Assembly: GCA_030063045.1 (NCBI GenBank)
Contig: JAQSEB010000073.1
Span: forward strand, 1-64,000
DNA: 64,000 bases
Direction: 5' to 3'
From: Pratylenchus scribneri
Taxonomy: Eukaryota; Nematoda; Chromadorea; Rhabditida; Pratylenchidae
A program made the translations under genes and the position numbers. The notes beneath the pieces were generated by a model that worked only from the letters and a program-made list of their open reading frames with translations, was not told the DNA's origin and did not search any database. Below, in pieces: positions 48,601-60,164 of the stretch (the first letter of the stretch is position 1; every line of letters begins with the position of its first letter).

Positions 48601-51600
48601 AAAATAAGAAATTTAACATAAGGATAATTTTAAATTATTTTTGTTTCTTTTAGTTCATTAAATTATAATGTTTTGATTAAAATCTGCAAATTTAAAATAA
48701 TTTTAGAAAAAAGATAAAAAATTTTCCCCACAATTTTTAAGAAAAATTGTTGTTTTTTATTTTTTACAGCGTGTGGAAATTAAAATTTTAATTTCCTTTT
48801 TTAATTTTTTGTTTAAAATTTTTAATAATTATTTGGCGTCCTTCGTCTCTTTTTAATTGAAGACTCAAAATTAGGCTACAATTTATGAAAATAATTAAAA
48901 AATAAATTTATGGGTTCAAAAATTTTTTTAGATTAAGATATTTAACAATGAGAATATATTTAAATAACCTTTATGTCTTTTATTATTAGAGAACAGATTT
49001 TTATGAAATTGATATTTATATGCAAATGCATATTTTGGTAGTTTTTTGGCAAAAATTGTCCTTCAAAAATACAATAAAAATCGAAAAATTGCACATTTCT
49101 AAGCAAATTTTACCAAAATTTTCATATTTTAAGAAATTTTTTCTAAATTTGCATATTTTGGCATAGGCACTTTTTTATGCATAAAAATCCGGTACGTGGC
49201 GTTTTTGTGGCTGGCCGTTTTGTGGCGTACCAGTTTTTGCTTTATAATTTATCTTAATCTGAACCGTTTCAAATGTTTTTATAGGGGTTTGATAGAGCAA
49301 TGCATTGTCTATCGATGATTTAAAAATCATTTTATATCATTCTAAATAGAGTAAGTTATGAACTATTGAATAAAATTGGGCAAAATGGTGTCAATTTTGA
49401 AGGTTTTTGATTTTTAAAAAATGTAAAAATATGTTTTATAATTTTTTTATATTGGCGGATAGTTTGCTCTATTCATGATATAAAAAACATTCCAAAGCAT
49501 TCATTAGGAGCCAAGCAATTAGCTTTCGCCACAAAACGGCCGCGCCTCAAAACGTCCCGCTCCGTAAAGATCCGTTCTCGATTTATTATATTAATATTTT
49601 ATTTAAATGTTGAGAATGATAAATCAAAATTTGTATAATTTCTTATGTGGAAATAATTTGTTGCTTTTTAATTTTTGTTTTAAAATTTTTAATATATGAT
49701 CGGGTAGTTTTCTTCCATTTTATGATGATTAAAATTTCATGAAATTTATAAATATAATTTAAATATAAATTTATGGGTTCAATAAATTTATATTTAAAAA
49801 TAAGAAATTTAACAATGAGTATATCTTTAAATAATTTTTGATTATAATTATAATGTTATGAATGATAAATCAAAATCTGGAAATGCAAAATAATTTTAGA
49901 AAAAAAGTTTTTATAATTCATAGAAAGAAAGAAAAAATTGATGTATTTTTAAAAAAGTACATAATTTCGTGCAAATTAAAAATTTGTAGCTTTTTAATTT
50001 TTTTGGTTTATAATTTGTAATAATTTATGAGTGGGAAGATTTGGTTGCATTTTTTGATGACTCAAAATTTGATTGAAATTTATGAAAATAGTTTAAAAAT
50101 TAATTTCTGGGTTTGAAAAAATATTCTTAAAAAATCAAAATTTAGCTATTGGATATCTTAAAATTGTTTTTGTATCTTTTCTTTTAGTTCATTTTAATTT
50201 GATCAAATTTCCGTACAAAATTATTTGGACAGAAAAATTTAGGAAATAATGGCCATAAGTTAAATGGTATAATTAATCTGTTATGGACGAAAAATAAAAA
50301 AATTCCCTTAAATTAACTTTAAAATAAACTTTTAGAATTTATTAAATTTTTTCCCTTGCTTATTTTCCAACAGAAAGCTTACCCTGAATTTTTCGCAGCC
50401 TTCCAGCAATCCCCTGTATCCGTATTCAATGGCACGTTGCAAAACACCCTCGGGTTTGAGCAAAAAGATCAAATGGATTTGTTGAGGAAAGTAGCTCTGA
50501 AAAATGTTGGATTAAATTATAAGAACATTCAAATAAATTATTTATGAATTCACAAAAACAATGAAAAGAAATAATTGCAGTTGAGAAAAGCATAAAAATG
50601 CCACTGCTCTGCTGGTAAAAGAAGGGAGGAATTGCGTAAAGCAGAAAGATTTGTTTATTTTTAAATGGGTGAAAATCTCTTTTGGTGCTGGCCAATGCCA
50701 ACCTAACAACCATACATTATTCCTTTGGGGAAATTGGGGGGCCATTGTTTTTCACCACCCTTTTCAAAGGCACATTTTAGAATACTTGTGGGTTGTGGCC
50801 ATTTATGTGTGTATGTGTGCAACAAAATAACTATCGATTTCTTTTTTTTTTTATTTTGGCTGGTTCAAAATTTGTTAACTTTTAAAATTATTTTTATTAC
50901 AAAATATTTTTTATTGTCATTGGAGTTGCCGGATTTCCATTTTTTCTATTAAAATATTAATTACGAAAATATTTACATTCTAATAAGCAATTAAGCTTAT
51001 TATTCCGGTACTTTTCGGTTTTGCGACACCCTAACCAAAAATTATGAAAATGGCGTCCTATACGTAATTTTGAGTGTAGAACACGAATCTAACATCCATT
51101 TTGTCATAACTTACCATCTTGGTAACAAAATGCCGACTTTTACCAAGAAAAAGCAAAGGGGGGACCAAGGACATTTTGGGTGAAAATTTTTATATGGCCA
51201 TATCATAGCTCAATCAACGCAGCTCATTGAGCTGAATCTAATTGTATCATTTTCAGATGGAAACAGTTTGAAATTTAAAAGTTATGACCGAAAAACCTTT
51301 TTTATATTGATAATGTTTTTAACTTATAACTTGCCTATATTGCAATATTATCTAATAAAAATAGTAACATTATATTTAACTCGTCGAGCTGCGTCGAATG
51401 AACTATAATATGTCCATATAAACATTTTTTTTGAAAATCGGCCTTGGTCTATTCTTGGCAATTTCTTGGTAAAGACTTGCATTAAGTTGTATAGATGACA
51501 AGTTATGTCAAAATGGATGTTAGATTCGTGTTCTACACCCAAAATTACCTCTAGGACGCCATTTTCATAATTTTTGGTTAGGGTGTCGCAAAACCGAAAA

Positions 51601-54600
51601 GTACCATTATTCCCTTTTATTATTCTTTTCTTGATGAACGACTGGATTGAATTGTGAAATGCAATATTGATGAGAGAGTGCCATGAATTCGCCAATACAT
51701 ATCATTTTCGTTTTTATGTTGGTTGCTTTCCATAAATTATTTCACTTAACTTAATTTAAAAATGAAAAGATTTTTAGTATTATTTAACGTTAAAGCAGAT
51801 AGAAGCAACTCAAAAATTTAAAAAAATTAAAATAAAATAATAAATAAAATTGTAGAAGGTAAAGTTCATGTAAGACAAATCTAGGCAAAGCTTATTTCTC
51901 TTTTATAACTTTTTTCAAAAGAGTATTTCGAATTTTGATTGTGAAATAATAAGTAGAAAAATAGTGCAATGTGAAATTGATGCCTGATGAATTAACCACT
52001 TAATTTTTATCATTTTCACTATTGTTGGTTGCTTTTCATAAATTATTTCACATAACTTTTGCATATATTGTAATGTAAAAATTGGTCCTTAAAATGAATC
52101 CCAAATTATTCTACGAAAAATTTAAAAATATTAATATAAAATAAAACTGTTGGATAATTTAATGATTTTGTGGGTAAATTCATAATTTTCTCGTTTTAAG
52201 GGACTAATAAAATTGGACAAGATGAGTTTTTGATGGGTGTTCTCCCAGACGCTGCCCTCGTCTTGCGATATGCAAATAAATTTCTGCGGTGCTGGGCTAA
52301 TTTTTTGGATGGTGTGAAAATGAAAATACAACATTCCTCTAGACACAATAATCTATATGAGAAGCTGCCAAAAAATTCTCACAGATCTACACCAATTTCA
52401 AATTAACTCATCCAATTTTCATTGGACGGTGAAAAAAAACTAGCTGCCCAGAGTAGAGGCTATTATTTTGATGAAATGACCGATTGGAATGCTGGGGGAG
52501 AACCAGTCGAAATTTTTTAATGCCCTGTAGAGCCTGCAGATTGTGCAACACAAAACAAAATGAGGCGGAAAAATTGCTATTGAGAAAAATGTGGATTGTG
52601 AATCTGTGGATGAATAGAGGGGATTGGAGGATTATTCTCTCCAGGGGCCGCCGGGAATTTTGTGCTTAATCGCCCGCGCTTTGGCGACCGGATTGAGATT
52701 TTTAAGAGAGTTAAAAGGGAGCAAAGGAAATGAAAGAAAGCTTTAGGGTAAAGGTAGTCCAAAAAATAGTTTAAATTTAATTGAAGCGAGATACTTTTAG
52801 AAAAATTTTCCAAAATAATTAATTGAAATTGGAAATATGATTTTAATGTCATCTTGGCCATAAAGAAGGATCAGAGCCCAGTTTTAATTAGAAATAGGAT
52901 GGTTTGAAATAGAGTTGATTTTATCATTGGCTTCAAAAATATATAGTTTTTTATTTTAACAAATTTAATTTTTCGAATATTGTGAAATTATTTTTTTGTA
53001 GTCTAAAAAAACAACTTGATTCGCCCAAACTAGAAAAATGATTGTATATTTTTTTAATATTTGAATTCAAATTCCTTATATTCCCCTATTTTTCTTTTAA
53101 AAAGGAATTTAATTTTCCAATTTATTTATTTTTAAATTCAACTATGGCAAAATTGCTTCTCCCATTGACCACTGAGAACGATTTTAATTTTTTTTAAAAT
53201 TTTATAAAATATTTTTACATTTTTTTGTTCTTCCATTTCGTCATATTTTTTATATTTTTCTACTTAACAAAATTAATTTTATAAAATTTTGCAAGTAAAT
53301 TTTTATGAGTAGGAAAAAGGACTCGCCTGATAACCACAAAAGAAAACAAAATTATTCATTATTATTATTATACTTTACTTGGGCTGTTTTTTTGGTCATA
53401 ACACAACAATAAAGTAACCATTAACAAATTTAGGAACAGGATAAGCCATTCTAAAACCTTAAACATTCCCTAATAAAGAATTTACTTTTCTAATTAAAAA
53501 TTTCAAATAATTACTAAAATATAAGTCAATTTTCCTGCAGAAAAATCGAGTTTATTATTATTATAATAGATCAAAAATATAAAAAAAGCTAAATTGTAGA
53601 GAACATTTTACAATTTTCAATAAAATATCCCATTCCAGAATTTGGTTATTGTCTCATACTCATACCCAATTTTAGCGTTTATAATTAAAAATGAATAATT
53701 TTCGTAGAATGAAGATAAATAAATTTGAATGCAGATAATAGATTTTAAAAATTTACGAATTAAACTAACCAATAGAAAAGAAATGACTGTCCGCACAGAT
53801 GACCATCGATCTTGCCTTCGATCCACCACCACAATCCATTCTGTTGATTCAGAATGCTGCAATTGTTGTTGTTCGGAAGACATGGAAGAAGATGGCAATT
53901 CTTCATCCCTGTATGTTTGCATTAAATAATCCAACATCAACTGGTAATCCTCGAAACTCAATCCGGTGGTTCGGGAGTCGGGAAAATTGATGATTGGATG
54001 GCCATTGGCTGTGCGTAGACCTTAAAATCGATGAAAATTTATGAATTAAATTTTAATAAACAGTTTAAACTTAAGCTCATCTATTAGAAAAATATATTTC
54101 TGATTGAATAGAATTAGATTCAAAAAGATGAAAAAAAATATTATTATAAATTTTTTCGATCAATTCTGCGAGCTTTTTTTTAATTCTGGCAAAAATTTCA
54201 TTTTTTTTATTAAAATTGAAATAAAATTTATTTACAGGTTGGAAAAAGTCAGAATTTTTAATTTTACTTATATTATTTTATAAAAATTTATTTTTTAATA
54301 AAAATAAATTAAATAATCAGAATTTTTAAAATCTAATTTTAAAATAAAATTATATTAGTTTTAATCGTGCGGGGTCGATTCCACAATAGACAAAGGGCTA
54401 TGCAAATGTGGTCAATTCCACAATTCTGCAAATGAGAGCGTTTTCGGCTTATAATTAATCAGAAAGTGGTTTTAGACTCTACAAACCTTATACCATTTTA
54501 TAGATCTCATCGAGATGCATATGGTATATAATTTGTCATAGTTTGGCCCCGATATTAAATAGTTTTAAACCAAAAACTTTAAAATATGGGTTTAAACGGT

Positions 54601-55553
54601 TTAACTCTTTATTTTTTGGCCAAACCATGACAAATTTTACACCAATCGATGCGTCTCGATGAAATCTACAAATTGGTATAAGGTTTGTTGAGTCTAAAAC
54701 CACTTTCTGATTAATTATAAGCCGAAAACCCTCACATTTGCAGAATTGTGGAATTGACCACATTTGCAGAATTGTGGAATTGACCACATTTGCAGAATTG
54801 TGGAATTGACCTAGCACCGTTTTAATTTATATTAAATTTTTTTCGAATAGCTTTTCATTCTTTTTTTTTTGTTTTAATGTTCAAATGTAATTCTTTTATA
54901 ATAATTCAATGTAAATTTATTTATGGTGTGCAAAATACTTCTTGAATATTGTGTTTAATTCACATTCAAGGCATGTTTTTTCCAATTCATAAAAAAATTT
55001 GAAGCTAATGTTTGAATATTTATCGAGCTGTAGAAAAAAATTGCCAAAAAAAATGTAAAACCAACGGTTTTTGATTAAATTTTCGTTTAAAAATCTAAAA
55101 TTTTACATATCATTTTGAAGCTGATTTTATTAAATTATTCAATGGCTCTATCGCCATCGACGCTAGATCATTTCTATCGCTATGGTAAATCATGAAATTA
55201 AAGGTGATTTAAATTCGCTAAATATGTAAATGGTAAATCATAAATCTTATTTTAAAATTGGGTAAATTATTTAATAATACAAAATACAAACCGGAAATGA
55301 AGCAAAACCGTGTGAGCAAAAGTTCTTGAAGTCGTTGAATGCCCAATCGACGATTTCCGCTCAATTCAACGGTACAATCTTAAAATTGGATAAATTTATT
55401 AAATTTTTAAATTCATTATTAATTATTCAGTTGTATTTTTCACTGAATTTTACCCCCATCCACATATTGACATTCCACCCGAATCGGACTCAAAATTGGC
55501 AATTCATTATTAGAATCGAGAGAAGAATTTTTGTCGTCATTTAATTCATTCAT
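36681..55553 (-). CDS. Dbl/Dbs-type RhoGEF, Sec14/CRAL-TRIO and spectrin-repeat half
   Basis: Exons, all phase-compatible: 55454-55553, 55292-55378, 53770-54020, 50383-50496, 47621-47737, 45085-45302, 44019-44079, 43861-43971, 42919-43038, 42531-42776, 39079-39309, 38298-38489 and perhaps 36681-36917. The Sec14-like lipid-binding domain reads LRTANGHPIINFPDS, EWIVVVDRRQDRWSSVRTV, LIFLLKPEGVLQRAIEYGY and NTAELHDFIEPNSLTMDIGG. Spectrin-like helices follow (SLSEFGKCLRETELPND, DTEKSFDTFWQKHRQRLL, SVGPKCEELTRMAG, NDWCRRGVELLSIAPLDLL). The end RPIQVVSPEKI matches the linker before the DH domain in MCF2-type proteins. Exon 36681-36917 (QTSQSPDSLSPIP to VEKIN, stop) is higher in GC and follows in phase. 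If used, it ends the protein before the DH domain. Otherwise splicing to 33038 or beyond joins the DH-PH half. The 55553 ATG is a candidate start. Confidence 0.85.
37950..38225. mobile_element. Foldback element, GCTACAAAATGATA family
   Basis: Left arm: GTGGTAAAGCTGCTGTATCA, TTTTATAGGTTATAAAATTA, CAAATGATATTCAAAAGCAA. Right arm: TTTGAATATTATTTTTTAGC, TTTATGTTTAATAAAATG, GCCATTTTACCATCATCGAT. These are diverged inverted copies related to 15,775-16,150, located within 75 bp of exon 38298-38489. Confidence 0.65.
38518..38975 (+). repeat. GGCGGAATTATTC satellite, array C (intronic)
   Basis: About 21 units in the same orientation as array B, in the RhoGEF intron 38490-39078. It carries the same AATTAAAAATCAGAACA and TTAATTATCAGAACA variants seen at the end of array B, and a local duplication of the block GGCGGAATTATCCTTATCCA at 38,613 and 38,740. 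Confidence 0.95.
39310..42530. other. Long RhoGEF intron
   Basis: No exon is supported here. The 130-codon open frame on the plus strand at 40716-41108 lies in a GC-richer island (about 40,800-41,110) without splice or homology support. The rest is AT-rich with fragments of dispersed repeats, such as that at 41,340-41,600. Confidence 0.5.
44340..44770. other. GC-richer intronic island
   Basis: Lies in the RhoGEF intron between 44079 and 45085. The minus strand has a 115-codon open frame with no fitting splice sites and a CACCACCACCACCAC run at its start. It could be a regulatory element or a chance frame. Confidence 0.35.
45840..46142 (-). CDS. Candidate alternative first exon of the RhoGEF (spectrin-DH-PH form without Sec14)
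   Basis: An ATG at 46142 opens MSTINWLGGFTSLRGQRHQL, then a Ser/His/Pro-rich stretch and GDLFEWIRRYPRRITTSI, and runs 101 codons to LVQIEMAIVK with a GTTGGA donor at 45840. The phase is 0, matching the next exon at 45302 (DIERMKSSARVIAESL). The Sec14 exon at 47621 joins the same acceptor, so this would be a second start that skips the lipid-binding domain. Short forms lacking the N-terminus are known in the Dbl family. Support is open frame, composition and phase only. Confidence 0.5.
46745..46787. repeat. (CATT)n microsatellite
   Basis: About ten perfect ATTC units in the RhoGEF intron between 45302 and 47621. Confidence 0.95.
47900..50180. repeat. Degenerate tandem repeat of about 320 bp in a RhoGEF intron
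   Basis: The phrase AATTTATGAAAATAATTTAA followed by TTTATGGGTTCAAAAATATT and AATTTAACAATG recurs near 47,909, 48,240, 48,550, 48,881, 49,743 and 50,079. Spacings are about 331, 310, 331, 862 and 336 bases. The wide gap is explained by the foldback element at about 49,000-49,570. The intron (47738-50382) is thus almost wholly built from diverged copies of one unit. Confidence 0.7.
49190..49570. mobile_element. Foldback element with GC-rich ends
   Basis: GCCGTTTTGTGGCG near 49,212 and its exact reverse complement CGCCACAAAACGGC near 49,528 mark the arms, with further pairing outside (GGTACGTGGCGTTTTT). The GC-rich ends contrast with the AT-rich intron. No coding capacity. Confidence 0.65.
50497..53769. 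other. RhoGEF intron with a foldback element and a GC-richer patch
   Basis: Apart from the inverted repeat at 51,003-51,610 and a GC-richer patch at about 52,440-52,700, no exon or repeat is supported. Confidence 0.5.
51003..51610. mobile_element. Foldback element, about 600 bp
   Basis: The left end reads CCGGTACTTTTCGGTTTTGC, GACACCCTAACCAAAAATTA and ACACGAATCTAACATCCATT. The right end carries the reverse complements (AATGGATGTTAGATTCGTGT, TTTTTGGTTAGGGTGTCGCA). Arms are about 140 bp and highly matched, so insertion may be fairly recent. Located in the RhoGEF intron 50497-53769. Confidence 0.88.
54370..54815. mobile_element. Foldback element of the TAGATCTCATCGA family, with a 26-27-bp terminal repeat
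   Basis: Arms of about 160 bp: GGTCGATTCCACAATAGAC, TTATAATTAATCAGAAAGTG and TATAGATCTCATCGAGATGC on the left, reverse complements on the right. At the right end CACATTTGCAGAATTGTGG plus AATTGAC is repeated three times (54,732-54,810), once only on the left. It lies in the RhoGEF intron 54021-55291. Confidence 0.88.
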
Positions 55554-58500
55554 AATCGGAATGGATAATTTACAATTCATTCTAATTTATTTTAGGAAAT
55601 TAAATTTTAACAGAAAAAAAGAAAATCGATCTAGAAGAAAATTGAAAAATGATTTTGGCTGCAGGGTTATGGGAAAAAAATGAGTACTGTGTCAATGGAT
55701 ACCGTACTTTTCGCCACAACTCAAAAAGGAAGCTACCAATTTTAGAAAGTGATAAACTATTTTAAGCTTAAAGTTTCCACTATACTTTGTCATACAAAAT
55801 TTCATTAGTTTAAAAAAATTTCATGTCGTTGAGAGTAATAAACACAAATTATTTTAAATTTCAAAAAATTATAAAAACCACTTTTTAGAGAATTTTAAAG
55901 CTTTCAAATTATATCGCTTATTTGAATTGGTTTCTATCTTCTTGAGATGGCCATAAGAATGGCTATAAGGTTTGTTTTTGGGATTTCGGATCATTTTTGG
56001 ATAGTGACTAAGTCGCTACGAACGAGGGTTTGGCTATTTTGTTTATGAGAGAGTTGTGGCTGGGATAAAATTGCAAATGGCTTTTTATGAAAGAAAGACC
56101 GAATAAACTGCGACCCGACCAAATCCGATGGCCAAACATAAAAGTTTTCATTTGGAAAATATTAAAGTGGGATATTTATGGGAGTTTGGATTTTGGAACA
56201 AAATTAAAGCAGGTCGATTGAGAGGAAATTGGGTCAAAATTTGCATTTTTGAATTTAAATGATGCTTTCAAATTGGAAAAAAAAGTTTGAATAAAACAAT
56301 TTATTTAAAATTTTTAAATTATTTATTAAATTTTTTTTAACAAAATTTACGTACATATTAGTCAATATCTCAAAAATTTTTTTCAATAACTCTTTATATT
56401 CTATGGAATTTATATTTATTAATTAAACAAAATTGACTAGAAAATTAAGCCAAAAAATTATCTAATTTTGATCTTTTTGCTGTTTTTTTGGTCATAACTA
56501 TTTGCAATTTCATTCAGATCGATTAATTTCACCTACTCTATTCGATTAAACTCAATCACGGATATAAAATAATTTAATATTTGCTTAATTTTTTAAATTA
56601 ATATTTACGTAAAATTAATTTCAATCAAAATTCGTCCTAAAATTTATGTTGAAAAATAAAAAGGATATTAAATTATTTTAATAAAAATGAAGAAAAAATT
56701 GAATAAAAAAATAGGAACATGGCGCGAAACAAAATCATTTCCCATAAATGAATGAGATCAAATTAATTCCACCTTCTCCCGCATTGTTCGCTTTTAGTAA
56801 TGCCGTGTGCCTCTAATTTTAAAATTTCTTACAATCCAAAATGGATTGAATGGTGTGCGGCGTCAGCATCAAATGCGCCGGCTGGCACCTGCCAGCTGCT
56901 TATTCTCTCACATTTATGGAAAATTGCAGAGGTTGGAAGCTGAGAGATGGGATTTAAAAGGAGAATGCGCACGAATGGATATTTTCTGGAGGAGATGAGG
57001 CGGTGGGTTGAGTAATTTTGCCCATCCTCCTCGTCTTTTTTCAATTGCTCGCCTGAGGATGAGGTAGTATTTGGTAGTGGTCATCTTCAGCCGCTTCTTC
57101 TTTGTACTCAAAGTGAGTATCTCATGTCCACTTAAGGGTTGGAACATATGGATGAATTCAGGGACTAATTTATGAGGATCTTTTCGGGGTTAGGGATGAA
57201 AATAGGTGATTGTAATAAAATTTAAAAAAAAATTAAACAAAATCTAATGCTCTAAAGAGATAATTTTTTGAATTCAGGTAATGGGATGGAAAAAAATTTT
57301 TGATATGCAGGGGTGCCGTCCGTGATTTAAATGGGTGACTTAAAAAAAATTTTATAAAAAATGTCTAAAAATTTTCATCATGGGAAATTTTTTGGCAGGG
57401 GTGAAATAGAGGAATTTAAGCAAAATTTATTCAGAAAAAATTTAGAAAAAATTTCCTTATGCGATAAATAAAATAATTGTGAATATCATGTTTTTATATC
57501 AATGAAAAATTTTTGGGAATCCCTCTGTTCCCCGCGGACGTTCAACCCAAAAATGTCCCTCCAGCTCATCACATTGTTCATCCTCTTCAAGCAGCCGCAA
57601 TTTTTGCATTTTCCTCCTCATCAGAGCAATTGTCCACCATCTGCTCCTATGCTTAAATATGGACCCTCAATTCTCCTCATCAATCTCTGCGCGACTATCC
57701 ATTTTCCTCCTTTTGCTTTGGGGGCTCAATTTTCGTGCGCGCGCATCTTCGCCCCTTCTCCCTTCCTTTTTGGAAAGCCTTTGTTGGTCCTTGGGGTTTC
57801 AAGTGGGCTATAGAATGGACACGGAAAGGGGTGTAGCTGGGAAAGAGGGGGAATCGATGGCCGCGCGACACTGGAAGTGGACACTGGATACAACAAACAA
57901 CAATTTTAGGGGATAGATTGAATTGGAATTTTGAAGAATCATCGCGCATTGAATAAATGGGTCTTTCTTTTGGCAAAAACTCAAAAAGAGGCGAAATTCC
58001 ATTTGAAAGTCCTTAAAATTCTCTAAAAAAATAACATTTCCCATTTTTTAATATTTTTAACAATTGCAAAATAAACGTGGCTTTTCCTCAAAAATTTAGG
58101 ATTTATTTTCATTCAAATGAGTGGTATTTTTTAAAGCTGGATTTTTAAAAATTTTATAAATAAAAATATAGAAGATACTTAGGGCTTCCAAATGGTATAT
58201 ACTGTATGTAATTTTCTGGGATCAGTTATCAATTCGTTAAGCTATGGGCAAAAAGTAAATGAATGTACACGATCGGCGTTAAAAAGCAATAATTTAAGGA
58301 GGAATTTGCTTTCAACGTCCTATAAAAATGGAATTTCCAATTTGCATACTCTTTTAGATTGATAGTGGAATGAGTGGAAGAATGAATGTAAATAATTAGG
58401 TTTAGGTGTGTCCAAAAATCTCCAAAAAGAAATATGAGATGGGGCTGTCGGCCACTTAGGGGTATTAATACTCCATATTTTGGACACGGCTTATTCCTGT

Positions 58501-60164
58501 GAAGGTGAATAATGTGAGTGTGCGATGAAAAAGGGTGTTCAACTTGAGCAAACAGCCAGAAAAAGCCCACAATTTTTTTTCAATTAAAGCTATTGCATTC
58601 TATCCAAATTGAGTATCCTCCCTTGCGAATATAACCATTTTGTTGCCGTTTATAATTCATCAAGTTCTGAATCAATTTTAATTAACTTCATATTAATTTT
58701 AAGAGAGGAGCTTTTTGGCTATCTAATATTATTAATTTTATTTAATTCGTTCAGAAATGATGAATTGTGCTGGAAAAACCGTGTAAAATGACACTTAAAT
58801 GGGTGAAATTTGAAATGGTTTTTTGTATATAAATTCTTGAATTATCAATTAATTTAAATAAAATTACTATTATAGATAGCCAATAATCTGCTCTTTAACT
58901 TAATAAAAAATCAAATTTGGTTCAGTCTTTAATGAATTGGTGCAGGATATTGGGCTGTATCTTCGTGATTGGCTTTATGCAAAATGAGGATTCTTTTCTA
59001 CTTTATCCTTCGCTAATATTTTTGCAGATGGTCCAATTTGGGCAATGCGCAAAGGGGAGAGGGTCAAAAGGGGCAACCAGCAGCAGAGCTGAAGGGATTG
59101 GAAAAAGCCGGATATATCTCAATTATGCGCGAGGGTTGATTATTGTGCTATTCTAGCAGGTCCAGACTCCGGCTGGGATGGGATTGCCGGTTGTTGCAAT
59201 TTTGAATGCCCCCAGCTGCGCAAATTCCAGTCCAATTTGGATGAAAATTTTACTTATGAAGCTAACCAATGAATATGGACCAGCATTTTTAAGCATAATG
59301 AGATAATAAAACTAGATTTGAGAAAAATAAATAATATATTACAATAATATGATGTCATTATAATTTTATAAATACTTTTACTATGGTTATAAAAATTGTT
59401 AAAAAATGATTATATACCGCCGAAATATTTATTAACTACCCTTCTTTTTGTCATAAGATATGATATTAAAAATATTAAAAAATAATCTAAAAGGCCTTCT
59501 AAAAATAAAAAACTTTTAGCATTTTCAAATGATACATCATCGCTTGTCCAAATTAATTAATGCCTTGCGGATGGGCCTAAAAGCAATTTAATTCAATCGG
59601 TGATTTGAATCTTCTTACTATGGTAAAAATACTACATTTGAATAAAAATAATTGGGAAAAATGTATTCCTCAATATTGCTAACGAGAAAATGGGTAAGGA
59701 AAAGAGAGCACATATGCCAATTATTTTGGCCCAGATTTGCGCTATAGTCAAAATCCGAGCAAACACAATCAATGAAAATAATATGAATATAAATGAAAGA
59801 CAGAGAAACATATATTTAGAGCTTTTCGGATGAGGTCCAAGCGATGCCCAAAAATTGTGAGAATGGCCAAAAAGGTCGCCTGTCTTGTCGTTAAGGGAAT
59901 GGGAAACCCAAGAAAATAGGTAAATAAATAAAGAGGGATAAAGGGAAATTTGGCCAGAACAAATTGGGTTAAAATTTAAGCCCTTTATTTTTTTCTCTTA
60001 AGGGATTGCTTCAAATTACTCGAGAGGATATGTTCTTAAATCGATGGCGATAATTTTAATGTGTAAATTAATTTTTTTATTAAAATTGTGTTTGTTCATT
60101 TTCTAGTGAATTTTGATTTAAAATCACAATAAAATCGTAAAAAAAATACAAATAAAATGCTCAC
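55554..60164. other. Long intron or intergenic gap between N-terminal exons and the Sec14 exons
   Basis: The exon at 60165 ends in phase 1, but the 55553 exon has no acceptor in the fitting phase, so an exon is missing or the two groups belong to different transcripts. GC-richer islands stand at 56,850-57,130, 57,520-57,910, 58,430-58,560 and 58,920-59,230. Their open frames lack matching splice sites. The island nearest the Sec14 start could hold a promoter. Confidence 0.4.
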
